A stretch of DNA of 64,000 nucleotides from Lutraria lutraria (lineage: Eukaryota > Mollusca > Bivalvia > Venerida > Mactridae): positions 34,831,912-34,895,911 of the forward strand of contig OZ026848.1 of the NCBI GenBank assembly GCA_964023205.1, written 5' to 3'. The notes below the pieces were generated by a model. That model was not told the DNA's origin. It was given only the letters and a program-made list of their open reading frames with translations, and did no database searches. This document shows, one piece after another, positions 23,990 through 33,984 of the stretch; the first letter of the stretch is position 1; each line of letters starts with the position of its first letter. Made by a program: the position numbers and the translations under genes.

Positions 23990-24582
23990 TTCTGTCAAAG
24001 TGAGCCTCGAGTTTATTGAGAAAATGACAAACAAAGCTAACCATTTACAGCGTTACATATATACAGGTAGTTGATGCTAGAATGGACTTGTATTGTTATG
24101 CAGTCGTGATTTGACTATTTATGGATATATCAAAATTACTTGAAGCAATGGAAACCGCTCAGGATGTTGTAAGACTAACTTCGCAATTTGAAAACTAATA
24201 TTGAAGGTAATAATACGGACGTTTGGAGAAAACCAGTGATACAAATGAAGATGTATGACAGACTAGATGTTGTGGTAATATTGAATAATTGATAAGAAAG
24301 ACATGATCTACAGAGTCAGAATTTCAATATTGCACAAGAAATTGAACAACACAGTCTATAAGAAATGTACTAGTAATTTGTGAAGTGTCTAGTGTCATCA
24401 ACTGGCTTCGCAGTAAAGGTTATTTTCTATATTACTAACACTACTGTTAGTTCAGAAACTAGTGTCAATGTATCCATTCTTGACACCACTTTAAACAATA
24501 GACATCTTCATGTTATTTATAACGAAATAAGTAAATAATAAATTTAACATCCGGGTTTTATGAAGTCGATCACGTGATTATC
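23990..24582 (+). promoter_or_regulatory. Probable 5' untranslated region of the receptor gene
   Basis: The acceptor-like CTCTTTTCAG ends at 23989, and sequence continues unbroken to the receptor ATG at 24583. If this is transcribed leader it holds upstream ATGs. One of them, at 24121-24198, opens a 25-codon uORF beginning MDISKLLEAMETAQ. A palindromic CACGTG lies at 24571-24576 next to the start codon. Transcription of this segment is inferred from the splice-like signal only. Confidence 0.35.
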
Positions 24583-24867
24583 ATGGAATCGTCAACACAG
24601 TTTGCCGTAGAGGGAAATTTTAGCGACAATACCACCGCGGTAACCCGGATATCCGGACCGATCATCTACAGTGTCCAGCATCTGGTGATTACATCGGTAG
24701 TGTTGGGTCTGATGATATTGTGTACGATAATTGGAAACCTTTTTGTTATTGCTGCCATCATTTTAGAGAAGAACTTACATAGTGTAGCCAACTATCTGAT
24801 ATTGTCACTAGCTGTAGCAGATCTGATGGTGGCTTCTATTGTGATGCCTATAAGTGTCGTTGGAGAG
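24583..24867 (+). CDS. Serotonin receptor-like GPCR (5-HT1-like), coding exon 1
   Basis: This exon encodes residues 1-95 of a class A aminergic GPCR of the plasma membrane. The ATG at 24583 has A at -3 and G at +4. The N-terminus carries two N-glycosylation sequons (N12-F-S and N16-T-T) and no signal peptide. TM1 is about residues 35-60 with the GN motif (N52, position 1.50). TM2 is about 71-94 with LAVADL (D80, position 2.50). The frame runs on only 15 bases to a stop after the donor GAG|GTAGGT at 24867/24868, so splicing is required. Joining in phase 0 to 31891 gives VVGE followed by VSKKWFF, the expected TM2-ECL1 junction of biogenic amine receptors. Subtype is inferred from exon 2; octopamine or dopamine receptors are less likely alternatives. 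Confidence 0.93.
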
Positions 24868-24953
24868 GTAGGTAACATTATATAAATATCACATCCCACA
24901 CAGGGTGATAGAACGTGATGTTCGACCGAGACAAGTAATGTCGACCGAGGCCT

Positions 24954-27900
24954 TACATGACTACAGTATGATACATGACTACAGTATGATACATGACTAC
25001 AGTATGATACATGACTACAGTATGATACATGACTACAGTATAATACAATATTACATGACATCAGTATGATACATGACTACAGTATGATACATGACTACAG
25101 TATGATACATGACTACAGTATGATACATGACTACAGTATGATACATGACATCAGTATGATACATGACTACAGTATGATACATGACTACAGTATGATACAT
25201 GACTACAGTATGATACATGACTACAGTATGATACATGACATCAGTATGATACATGACTACAGTATGATACATGACTACAGTATGATACATGACATCAGTA
25301 TGATAAAGGACATCAGTATGATACATGACTACAGTATCATACATGACATCAGTATGATACATGACATCAGTATGATACATGAATACAGTATGATAAAGGA
25401 CATCAGTATGATACATGACTACAGTATGATACATGACTACAGTATGATACATGACTACAATATGATACATGACTACAGTATGATACATGACTACAGTATG
25501 ATACATGACTACAGTATGGTACATTACTACAGTATGATAAAGGACATCAGTATGATACATGACTACAGTTTGATAAAGGACATCAGTATGATACATGACT
25601 ACAGTATGGTACATGACTACAGTATGATACATGACTACAGTATGATACATGGCTACAGTATGATACATGACATCAGTATGATACATGACTCAGTATGATA
25701 CATGACTACAGTATGATACATGACTACAGTATGATACATGACATCAGTATGATATATGACTACAGTATGATAAAGGACATCAGTATGATACATGACTACA
25801 GTTTGATACATGACATCAGTATGATACATGACATCAGTATGATACATGACATCAGTATGATACATAACTACAGTATGGTACATGACTACAGTATGATACA
25901 TGACATCAGTATGATACATGACATCAGTATGATACATGACATCAGTATGATAAAGGACATCAGTATGGTACATGACTACAGTATGGTACATGACTACAGT
26001 ATGATACATGACTACAGTATGATACATGACATCAGTATGATAAAGGACATCAGTATGGTACATGACATCAGTATGATACATGACTACAGTATGATACTTG
26101 ACATCAGTATGATACATGACTACAGTATGATAAAGGACATCAGTATGATAAAGGACATCAGTATGGTACATGACTACAGTATGGTACATGACTACAGTAT
26201 GATAAAGTACATCAGTATGGTACATGACATCAGTATGATACATGACTACAATATGATACATGACATCAGTATGATAAGGACATCAGTATGATACATGACT
26301 ACAGTATGATACATGACATCAGTATGATACATGACTACAGTATGATACATGACATCAGTATGATAAAGGACATCAGTATGGTACATGACTACAGTATGAT
26401 ACATGACTACAGTATGATACATGACTACAGTATGATACATGACTACAGTATGATACATGACTACAGTATGATACATGACTACAGTATGATAAAGGACATC
26501 AGTATGATACATGACTACAGTATGATACATGACATCAGTATGATACATGACTACAGTATGATACATGACTACAGTATGGTACGTGACTACAGTATGGTAC
26601 ATGACATCAGTATGATGCATGACTACAATATGATATAGGACATCAGTATGATACATGACTACAGTATGATACATGACTACAGTATGATACATGACTACAG
26701 TATGATACATGACTACAGTATGATAAAGGACATCAGTATGATACATGACTACAGTATGATACATGACATCAGTATGATACATGACTACAGTATGATAAAG
26801 GACATCAGTATGATACATGACTACAGTATGATACATGACATCAGTATGGTACATGACTACATTATGATAAAGGACATCAGTATGATACATGACATCAGTA
26901 TGGTACATGACTACATTATGATAAAGGACATCAATATGATAAAGGACATCAGTATGGTACATGACTACAGTATGATACATGACATCAGTATGATACATGA
27001 CATCAGTATGATAAAGGACATCAGTATGATACATGACTACAGTATGATACATGACATCAGTATGATAAAGGACATCAGTATGGTACATAACATCAGTATG
27101 ATACATGACTACAGTATGATACATGACATCAGTATGATACATGACTACAGTATGATAAAGGACATCAGTATGATAAAGGACATCAGTATGGTACATGACT
27201 ACAGTATGGTACATGACATCAGTATGATAAAGGACATCAGTATGATAAAGGACATCAGTATGATACATGACTACAGTATGATACATGACATCAGTATGAT
27301 AAAGGACATCAGTATGGTACATGACATCAGTATGATACATGACTACAGTATGATACTTGACATCAGTATGATACATGACTACAGTATGATAAAGGACATC
27401 AGTATGATAAAGGACATCAGTATGGTACATGACTACAGTATGGTACATGACTACAGTATGATAAAGTACATAAGTATGATAAAGGACATCAGTATGGTAC
27501 ATGACATCAGTATGATACATGACTACAATATGATACATGACATCAGTATGATAAGGACATCAGTATGATACATGACTACAGTATGATACATGACATCAGT
27601 ATGATACATGACTACAGTATGATACATGACATCAGTATGATAAAGGACATCAGTATGGTACATGACTACAGTATGGTACATTACTACAGTATGATACATG
27701 ACTACAGTATGATACATGACTACAGTATGATACATGACTACAGTATGATACATGACATCAGTATGATACATGACATCAGTATGGTACATGACTACAGTAT
27801 GATAAAGGACATCAGTATGATACATGACTACTGTATGATACATGACTACAGTATGATACATGACTACAGTATGATACATGACTACAGTATGATACATGAC

Positions 27901-28020
27901 TACAGTATGATACAATATTACATTATGATACATGACTACAGTATGATACATGACTACAGTATGATACATGACTACAGTATGATACATGACTTCAGTATGG
28001 TACATGACTACAGTATGATA
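24954..28020. repeat. Intronic 18-bp minisatellite, about 170 copies
   Basis: The main unit reads ATGATACATGACTACAGT. Frequent variants are ATGATACATGACATCAGT, ATGATAAAGGACATCAGT and ATGGTACATGACTACAGT. Because 18 is divisible by 3, one frame stays open on each strand for hundreds of codons (repeating MIHDYS forward and MYHTVV in reverse), broken only by rare single-base deletions at about 25688 and 26275/27552. These frames are not annotated as genes, since variants change residues freely and the array lies inside an intron. Degenerate units trail to about 28060. Confidence 0.97.
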
Positions 28021-28060
28021 CTTTACTGCAATACACTACATGGCTGCGATACGCTACATG

Positions 28061-28769
28061 TCTACACTGCGTAATGTACATGCACTGTGTATGTATTTTC
28101 TAGAAAATTGCAAGTTATATGATTTGATATATCTCTTCAATACGTTGAGACATGTCCTTGGAAATGTCATTTTTAAAAAAAAGTGGGATTTGACAATTGC
28201 CCAATTCACAATTACATAGAAGTATACTATGACGGACCTTGCCGAGTTTTTGTATAGCTATTCATAGTTACGCCCTTTTTAATTAACTAACCGAATTCAG
28301 ACATGACATATAATCGTATACCACCCATAGATTAATAAATTATTTGTTTATGTGGACAATTAAAGCCCCACAAGGGTATTGACTTTAAAAAGAAAAACTA
28401 CTTTGTCTGTTTGCGTTCAATACGGAGTCGTAAATGAAAGTCTATTCTGCATGCTGTCAGTAAAATTGAATTCGCAGCAGAAATAATACATTGTTTGATA
28501 TGTTTAGGTTATGAACCAATATAATATTACATTATTAAACATACAGTGTTAATATTACATTATTAAACATACAGTGTTAATATTTTCTCCAATATCGGAT
28601 TACAAGCGCGATAGTGACAAACGTACGTGAATGTATTATATAGCATTGTGAATACTGGTGACTTTTCTAATTATTCATCTGACACATCGTTCTATAATTT
28701 GTAAGCTAGAAAAACGAAACCATGCTTAATTTGAATAGAAAAACCTCACTGCTTCATGATGTGTTCTAA
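28061..28769. other. Intronic AT-rich sequence
   Basis: No gene is visible. A 28-bp direct duplication (starting AATATTACATTATTAAACAT) lies at 28523-28578, two tandem copies. Confidence 0.6.
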
Positions 28770-28776
28770 ATGTGTG

Positions 28777-28969
28777 GGATGATTGGTGGTCTAGTGATAA
28801 CATGCTGGACTACTGAACTACAAGTCGTGGGTTCAATTCTCGACTAAGCCTTCTAAATTTCACAATAACTCGTTCTTCAGTAACCTTATTCCAACTACCG
28901 AGCCAAGTATTGTGTCTATACAATCAGGAGAAATGTAGAGGCATGTATCGGTGCTTTACAAGTATTAAG
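28777..28969 (+). mobile_element. tRNA-derived SINE with target-site duplication
   Basis: The head shows an RNA polymerase III A-box-like TGGTCTAGTGATAACATGC and a B-box-like GGGTTCAATTCTCG at normal tRNA spacing, but the acceptor arm cannot form, so it is not a working tRNA gene. A short non-tRNA body follows and ends near GTGCTTTACAAGTATTAAG. ATGTGTG occurs immediately before (28770-28776) and after (28970-28976), fitting a target-site duplication. It sits in sense orientation in the receptor intron. Confidence 0.7.
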
Positions 28970-28976
28970 ATGTGTG

Positions 28977-30282
28977 AATGACAAACGTCACAACTTCATG
29001 ATATGTATCAAAATGTGTGAATGCGTTCCAATACTTTTCACCAATATTAACATGCCAACGATTGAATAATATTATGATCCATTATTGTACTTGTGTTAAC
29101 ACGATATAAAAATGGGTTTAAATGACAGACCTATGTATTGATGTACAGGTTATATTTATACACCATTATGTAAATTGTCCTTAATTTTAGACAAAGTATA
29201 TTCAGAATATAACATTATACAAAAACGTCCACACATTAAACTTGTTGGTTTCTCTTCCTTCACGAGATCACAGACACTCTTACAGTAAACCGAAAACAGT
29301 TTTTGATTGCATTGACTAAATTAAATATACATTATTTTGTAAATTGTGTACAATTAGTTGTTTTGTAATACATTAGTAAAGTAAAATCTCTACAAACCGG
29401 ACCCATTCCGGGCTGGGCTAAAAGCCTAGTTGTCGAAGAATTCCGGTTTTCAGAGAACTTTTGATCAATTTCGAAAATTCGACTTGAAAAATCGCTCGTT
29501 TTTTCTGAGAGTTGCGGTTTTTAGGGAGTCCGATTTTTAGGAGTTTTTGCAATAATCACAATGAAAACAAATCTAGTATAGTTGTAAATAACCATATTCA
29601 TTGTACTTTTGCACATTTCGTGTACACAGGAATACACTTTAGGTAACGTCGAAATAAAAAGAAATATTGAAAGTACTCATAGAAACTGAACTTACATAGA
29701 CTTGTACTGCAACATGGAACGGGAACTAGTTTAATATGGTGTGCATCAAAATTCATGCGCACCGAGCGTGTTGTGGCTATAGAAAGGTAAACTATCGTTC
29801 AGTTTCCAAAAATAGAATTGTTTTGTAACTTCCTGTTCTGTAACTTCCTGTTTTGTAACTTCCTGTTCTGTAACTTCCTGTTTTGTAACTTCAGCAAAAC
29901 CTGACGAGGACTAACTCTGCTGTTTTAGGGATAAAGTTAGACACAAAAATTATCGACAGAAACAATTCTCATTAAATTCTAAGACCTTATCTACCAAATA
30001 ACAATGTCAAAATGGTTTTATCTAAAATTGATCTTGACTTTACTGTGTAACAAGGTTGTCGAAATGTCTCTAAATGTCTGAATGTACAACACGCCACCGT
30101 CCAAAGGCTTAAACAATAGTTTACATTATTCTAGCAATAAAATTTGTTTGGAACTTGTGTAAGAATCTGAATTGTATGATATAATGAGTTTGTATATAAA
30201 ATTCAGTATATGACATAAAGAATAACGTATCTTTTATAATACAGAGTACCTTCTATGATATATTGTGTCTTTATATAGAATA
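28977..30282. other. Intronic sequence with minor repeats
   Basis: No gene is visible. A 15-bp unit (TGTAACTTCCTGTTT/C) is repeated about five times at 29822-29892. At about 29377-29560 the run CTCTACAAACCGGACC with a later GTTTTTAGGGAGTCCG is loosely reminiscent of a pogo/Tigger-type element end, but I cannot define its limits or a matching inverted end. Confidence 0.45.
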
Positions 30283-30520
30283 CCGCGGCCGGGGTCCAGT
30301 ATTTCTAAAGCGGCGATCCAGGTTCGGTTCCTGGTCGCGGCAGTTCATACACTTCTATGAACATTAACGAATATTGATGACGATTTTTCCTCCGGATGTA
30401 TAGTGGTTGCTGGTTCCTTGTAGTTAGAATAAAGTCCAAGTAAACGGACAAGGTGAATCGGTCGCCGCGTATAACTGAAACATTGTTGAAAAACGACGTT
30501 AAATCCGAATAGATATAAAA
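30283..30520 (+). mobile_element. Second tRNA-derived SINE
   Basis: The head begins CCGCGG and shows a good T-arm, CCAGG-TTCGGTT-CCTGG, followed by TCGCGGCA, which pairs with the 5' CCGCG as an acceptor stem. The D/anticodon part is shortened, so this is a tRNA-derived head and not a functional tRNA. The body ends GAAAAACGACGTTAAATCC, closely resembling the 3' tail of SINEs that are abundant in molluscan genomes. AGAATA occurs before (about 30277) and after (30521-30526) and may be a short target duplication. Confidence 0.7.
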
Positions 30521-30526
30521 AGAATA

Positions 30527-30906
30527 CCTTCTATATTTGACTTTGTCAGCTTAATAGGGAATAACCTTTATGATAGACTGTGTCTGGATGGAATGTCAGA
30601 CATATACTTCAGACTTCATTTAATGAAGTTCTTCAAAACATCAATCATATTGATACACTTGGATCACATTAGTGATGTATCGGTCTGAATAACTTAGTAC
30701 CAATTGTTGGAATAAACAATCATGTGTGTCTTACAGTGACAGTGTACAACTGTTCCTGTGTCTGGTAGTTACTTCTAGAAGTTGAAGATATTTATAATTC
30801 CGTAATTGTATTTAATACTCTTATTTCAGACACGCACTCTCATTAATAATGTAAATAAAGTAGATGAGGCAAAAACTTCTTCAATCATTCAACATTGACA
30901 TGACGT
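30527..30906. other. Intronic AT-rich sequence, nothing recognised
   Basis: Plain intron sequence between the second SINE and the 22-bp array. Confidence 0.6.
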
Positions 30907-31257
30907 GTGTATTACGTACATTGTACACGGATTTTGTATATTACGTACACGGATTTTGTATATTACGTACACGGGATGTGTGTTTTATGTACACGTATTG
31001 TGTGTATTATGAACACGTATTGTGTGAATTATGTACACGTATTGTGTGTATTTCGTATACACGTATTGTGTGTATTGCGCACACGGGATATGTGTTTTAC
31101 GTACAGAGCGTGTGTATTATACTTACACGGGAAGTGTGTATCGCGTACACGTATTGTGTGTATTGCCTACATGTGATGTGTGTATTACGTACACGTATTG
31201 TGTGTATTGCGTACATGGGATGTGTGTATTACGTACACGTATTGTGTGTATTTCGTT
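30907..31257. repeat. Intronic 22-bp minisatellite, about 16 copies
   Basis: The unit is GTACACGTATTGTGTGTATT plus two bases; variants include GTACACGGGATGTGTGTTTT and GTACACGGATTTTGTATATT. The period is 22, occasionally 23. The array is rich in alternating purine-pyrimidine steps (GTACACGTAT, TGTGTGTA). Overlapping open frames in all three forward frames here are repeat artefacts. Confidence 0.93.
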
Positions 31258-31890
31258 CAAGCCTAGATCATCAGCTAACATTCGAATTTCTCGTATTTCA
31301 GCGTGTCGTGTTGTGGATGCCAGATCTCCGAACATTTACAACACATACAAGTCTCTGATTTATTATATCACATGTCAATACTTTATTTGCCTCATCTCCT
31401 TAAGTACAAAGCCAAGTCTAATAAATCGTTATCATTACTTCTTTAATTATCTTGTTTTATCTGGGTTCCCTTGTGTTCAAAGATAAAACAAATACAGACA
31501 GAGAATTATGTTCTGGCAATCATTTGTAAACATCTAGAAAATAAAGTCTTTCTTAAGATGAATCACGGTGACAACAAGTCAAATTAATACTACAATTGAA
31601 ATGATAGAAAACCCGGGTTTAAAAGGTTTCTTCTGAGATAGCTATATTACACAAATCATCAACACGTAATGCTAGCATCGTCGCACGAACATGTGTCCGA
31701 ATTTATCTTGATGTATGTTTTTTTGTTATATGACAGCATCGAACGCTATATTCAACGAATAAAGAAAATAAAACAAACAAATAAAACATTAACTAGACAT
31801 GATATAAATGATTTGTTTATTATACAATAAGTACAGGGCATATAATGATTTAACAGATTGATAATATTTTCTTGATTGCTTTTTTTTCAG
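31258..31890. other. 3' part of the receptor intron
   Basis: AT-rich, with no repeats of note. It ends in the strong polypyrimidine tract and CAG acceptor of coding exon 2. Confidence 0.6.
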
Positions 31891-32871
31891 GTCAGTAAGA
31901 AATGGTTTTTCCGATCAGAGATTTGTGACATGTGGGTGTCCATGGATATTCTTAGCTGTACGGCATCCATATTTCACCTGGTAGCTATTTCCATAGACAG
32001 ATATTGGGCGGTTACAAACATTGATTACATCCGTAATCGTACAGCCAAACGCATCTTAACCATGATTGCTCTAGTCTGGTTTGCGGCGATGACTATCTCT
32101 ATACCAGCGATATTCCTTTTCAAAGACGACAATAACCCGACAATTACTGGAGTGTGTATGGTAACACAGGACCATTTATACACGATCTTCTCTACTGTTG
32201 GTGCATTCTATCTACCCACAGTTATAATGTTAATAATCTACGCAAGAATATTCTCCGTGGCAAGGCAAAGAATTCATAAGAAAAGATTCGTAAAGAAACA
32301 GCAACAGGAAAAGAAAAGAGAACGGGAAAGACATTTTTCTTCGGGCACTAAACACAGCAACAGTAGTGCTATGACTGAAATGACACTGTTAAAAGTGCCG
32401 ACCACTGACTCACCTATCTCAAAATGTGAAGTGTCAGATGTACACAATAATGGAAGTAGTTGTAGTGGTGAACACGATGATAATGAAAATAAATATAAAA
32501 CTAACGGCCATATGGACTCTCCCAGCAGAGCGATGCTACCGAAAACTACTAATGACGTGATGAAAGCAAAAAAACATAAGGAAAAACTTGAAATGAAAAG
32601 AGAAAGAAAGGCTGCACGAACCCTAGCTATAATCACTGGTTCCTTTATATTATGTTGGCTCCCGTTCTTCATTCTTGCAATTATTGGACCATTCATTCGA
32701 GAATCGGTTGCTATACCCCAGATTGTGGAGAGTATAACACTTTGGTTGGGTTACTGTAACAGTCTGTTAAACCCAATCATCTATACTGTGTTTAACCCAG
32801 AATTTCGCATCGCCTTTCAGAAAATATTATTTGGAAAATACTCCAGAAAATACAGACGTACCCATAGATGA
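31891..32871 (+). CDS. Serotonin receptor-like GPCR (5-HT1-like), coding exon 2
   Basis: This exon encodes residues 96-421 (stop TGA at 32869). TM3 has C107 (3.25), the amine-binding D114 (3.32) and D131-R-Y (DRY), followed by WAVTNIDY. ECL2 has C184 to pair with C107. TM5 has S196, T197 and A200 (5.42, 5.43, 5.46), the pattern of 5-HT1A, and P204. ICL3 (about 228-335) is long, charged and Ser-rich, as in Gi/o-coupled 5-HT1 receptors. TM6 has CWLPFF (W351, P353, F354, F355). TM7 has W380, Y383 and NPIIY (N389-Y393). The tail after TM7 is about 28 residues, very basic and lacks cysteine, so the usual palmitoylation site is missing. The full length of 421 is normal. 5-HT1-type is favoured; 5-HT7 or octopamine type is possible. 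Signalling is inferred. Confidence 0.95.
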   Translation, partial: VSKKWFFRSEICDMWVSMDILSCTASIFHLVAISIDRYWAVTNIDYIRNRTAKRILTMIALVWFAAMTISIPAIFLFKDDNNPTITGVCMVTQDHLYTIFSTVGAFYLPTVIMLIIYARIFSVARQRIHKKRFVKKQQQEKKRERERHFSSGTKHSNSSAMTEMTLLKVPTTDSPISKCEVSDVHNNGSSCSGEHDDNENKYKTNGHMDSPSRAMLPKTTNDVMKAKKHKEKLEMKRERKAARTLAIITGSFILCWLPFFILAIIGPFIRESVAIPQIVESITLWLGYCNSLLNPIIYTVFNPEFRIAFQKILFGKYSRKYRRTHR

Positions 32872-33468
32872 GATTCAGCGAGTTATTGTCGTTCATCGTA
32901 TACAGATGTCTTCATTGCTACATGCCTTCCATACTTAACATGTCTTATAACATTTACGTACACTACATGTCTAAGCAATAGTTCATTTATCGAATCATGA
33001 ATGTAATTGTATCTGTGCAAAATGTTTGCCTACAATGTAATTCTACATACCATGTAATGGACCAACCTGTACCCAGAGTGGCAGTTCCTTTCCAATACAC
33101 ACATGCCTTTGTCAACGTCGCAATGTCAAGATTCTGAGCAAAGTTCACTTTGAGCAATAACATGCTTTTGTGTATATTTTAGAATTATTTGTTAGATATC
33201 ATAATGAAATTTGTTATACCGTTTTTTATTTACTCTAAACCTAATTTAGCGGAGTATATAAATAGCGAAGTAACAATTCAAAACGCAGATAATATAAAGA
33301 CTGACTCGGATGTCACTTTCCTATCATTTAGTTTGGTTTAGCTTCTTTTCGAGGTGTTGTCACCTTTTTGAAATCACGTGTCTGTCTCTGAAGCCGCTAT
33401 ACATTTTAAACGTTGACACAGGTTAGTGTGGGCGTAGCGGGAACGATAACTCTGGGTAGAGATTGGTA
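32872..33468 (+). other. Sequence downstream of the receptor stop, probable 3' UTR
   Basis: AT-rich, with no open frame. No canonical AATAAA occurs soon after the stop. The first good one I noted is at 33907, beyond the 27-bp minisatellite. Confidence 0.4.
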
Positions 33469-33846
33469 ATGAACACCTCTGAGCATACTTTGTGTATGAA
33501 CACCTCTGAGCATACTTTGTGTATGGACACCTCTGAGCATACTTTGTGTATGGACACCTCTGAGCATACTTTGTGTATGAACACCTCTGAGCATACTTTG
33601 TGTATGAACACCTCTGAGCATACTTTGTGTATGAACACCTCTGAGCATACTTTGTGTATGAACACCTCTGAGCATACTTTGTGTATGAACACCTCTGAGC
33701 ATACTTTGTGTATGAACACCTCTGAGCATACTTTGTGTATGAACACCTCTGAGCATACTTTGTGTATGAACACCTCTGAGCATACTTTGTGTATGAACAC
33801 CTCTGAGCATACTTTGTGTATGAACACCTCTGAGCATACTTTTGAA
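33469..33846. repeat. 27-bp minisatellite, 14 copies
   Basis: Fourteen nearly identical 27-bp units of ATGAACACCTCTGAGCATAC plus TTTGTGT. Units 3 and 4 read ATGGACACC, and the last ends TTTTGAATG. Because 27 is divisible by 3 and no stop is present, three minus-strand frames and one plus-strand frame are open throughout (plus strand repeat MNTSEHTLC). The near-perfect identity indicates recent expansion. It starts about 600 bp after the receptor stop and could lie in its 3' UTR. Confidence 0.96.
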
Positions 33847-33906
33847 TGTAAGCGCGCCAGAAAATCATCTCAGATTCACATACTTTCAACATGTTTAACT
33901 ATTTTA

Positions 33907-33912
33907 AATAAA
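33907..33912 (+). terminator. Candidate polyadenylation signal AATAAA
   Basis: AATAAA lies about 1.04 kb after the receptor stop and 60 bp beyond the 27-bp minisatellite. If used, the minisatellite would be in the mature 3' UTR. AATAAA is frequent in AT-rich DNA, so this is weak. Confidence 0.2.
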
Positions 33913-33972
33913 ATGTTATAAATACACAAAATAAGAAGGATATTCAATTGACATTTTAAGTATGTTTCCTCG

Positions 33973-33984
33973 CGCGCATGCGCA
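33973..33984. promoter_or_regulatory. NRF-1-type palindrome CGCGCATGCGCA
   Basis: CGCGCATGCGCA matches the established metazoan NRF-1 consensus YGCGCAYGCGCR exactly and stands out in very AT-rich surroundings. NRF-1 sites usually mark promoters, but no adjacent gene start is recognisable on either strand. Confidence 0.3.

Larger units (their letters stand above)
24868..31890 (+). other. Intron of the receptor gene, 7,023 bp
   Basis: The donor is GTAGGT at 24868. The acceptor is a T-rich tract ending TTTTTTTTCAG at 31890. The intron is phase 0 and sits between TM2 and extracellular loop 1. It contains an 18-bp minisatellite starting about 85 bp from the donor, two tRNA-derived SINEs, a 22-bp minisatellite and small duplications. 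It holds no other recognisable gene. Confidence 0.9.

Noticed and set aside
24574..24582. An earlier start for the receptor at 24574
   Set aside because: The codon there is GTG. The first in-frame ATG, with a good Kozak context, is at 24583.
25051..28074. Open frames on both strands across the intronic 18-bp array
   Set aside because: The period is divisible by three. The array is inside the receptor intron, and variants alter residues freely with no domain architecture.
28777..28850. Functional tRNA gene
   Set aside because: A- and B-box-like motifs are present, but the acceptor arm does not pair and a SINE body with a flanking duplication follows.
29377..29560. Pogo/Tigger-type MITE
   Set aside because: Only a loose resemblance of one end (CTCTACAAACCGGACC). 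No matching inverted end or TA duplication could be fixed.
30864..31486. Several overlapping plus-strand frames of 89-164 codons, Cys/Tyr-rich
   Set aside because: They are translations of the 22-bp repeat in all three frames and lie in the receptor intron.
33374..33921. Four overlapping open frames over the 27-bp repeat
   Set aside because: All are the same 14-copy minisatellite read in different frames, which is expected by construction and not coding evidence.
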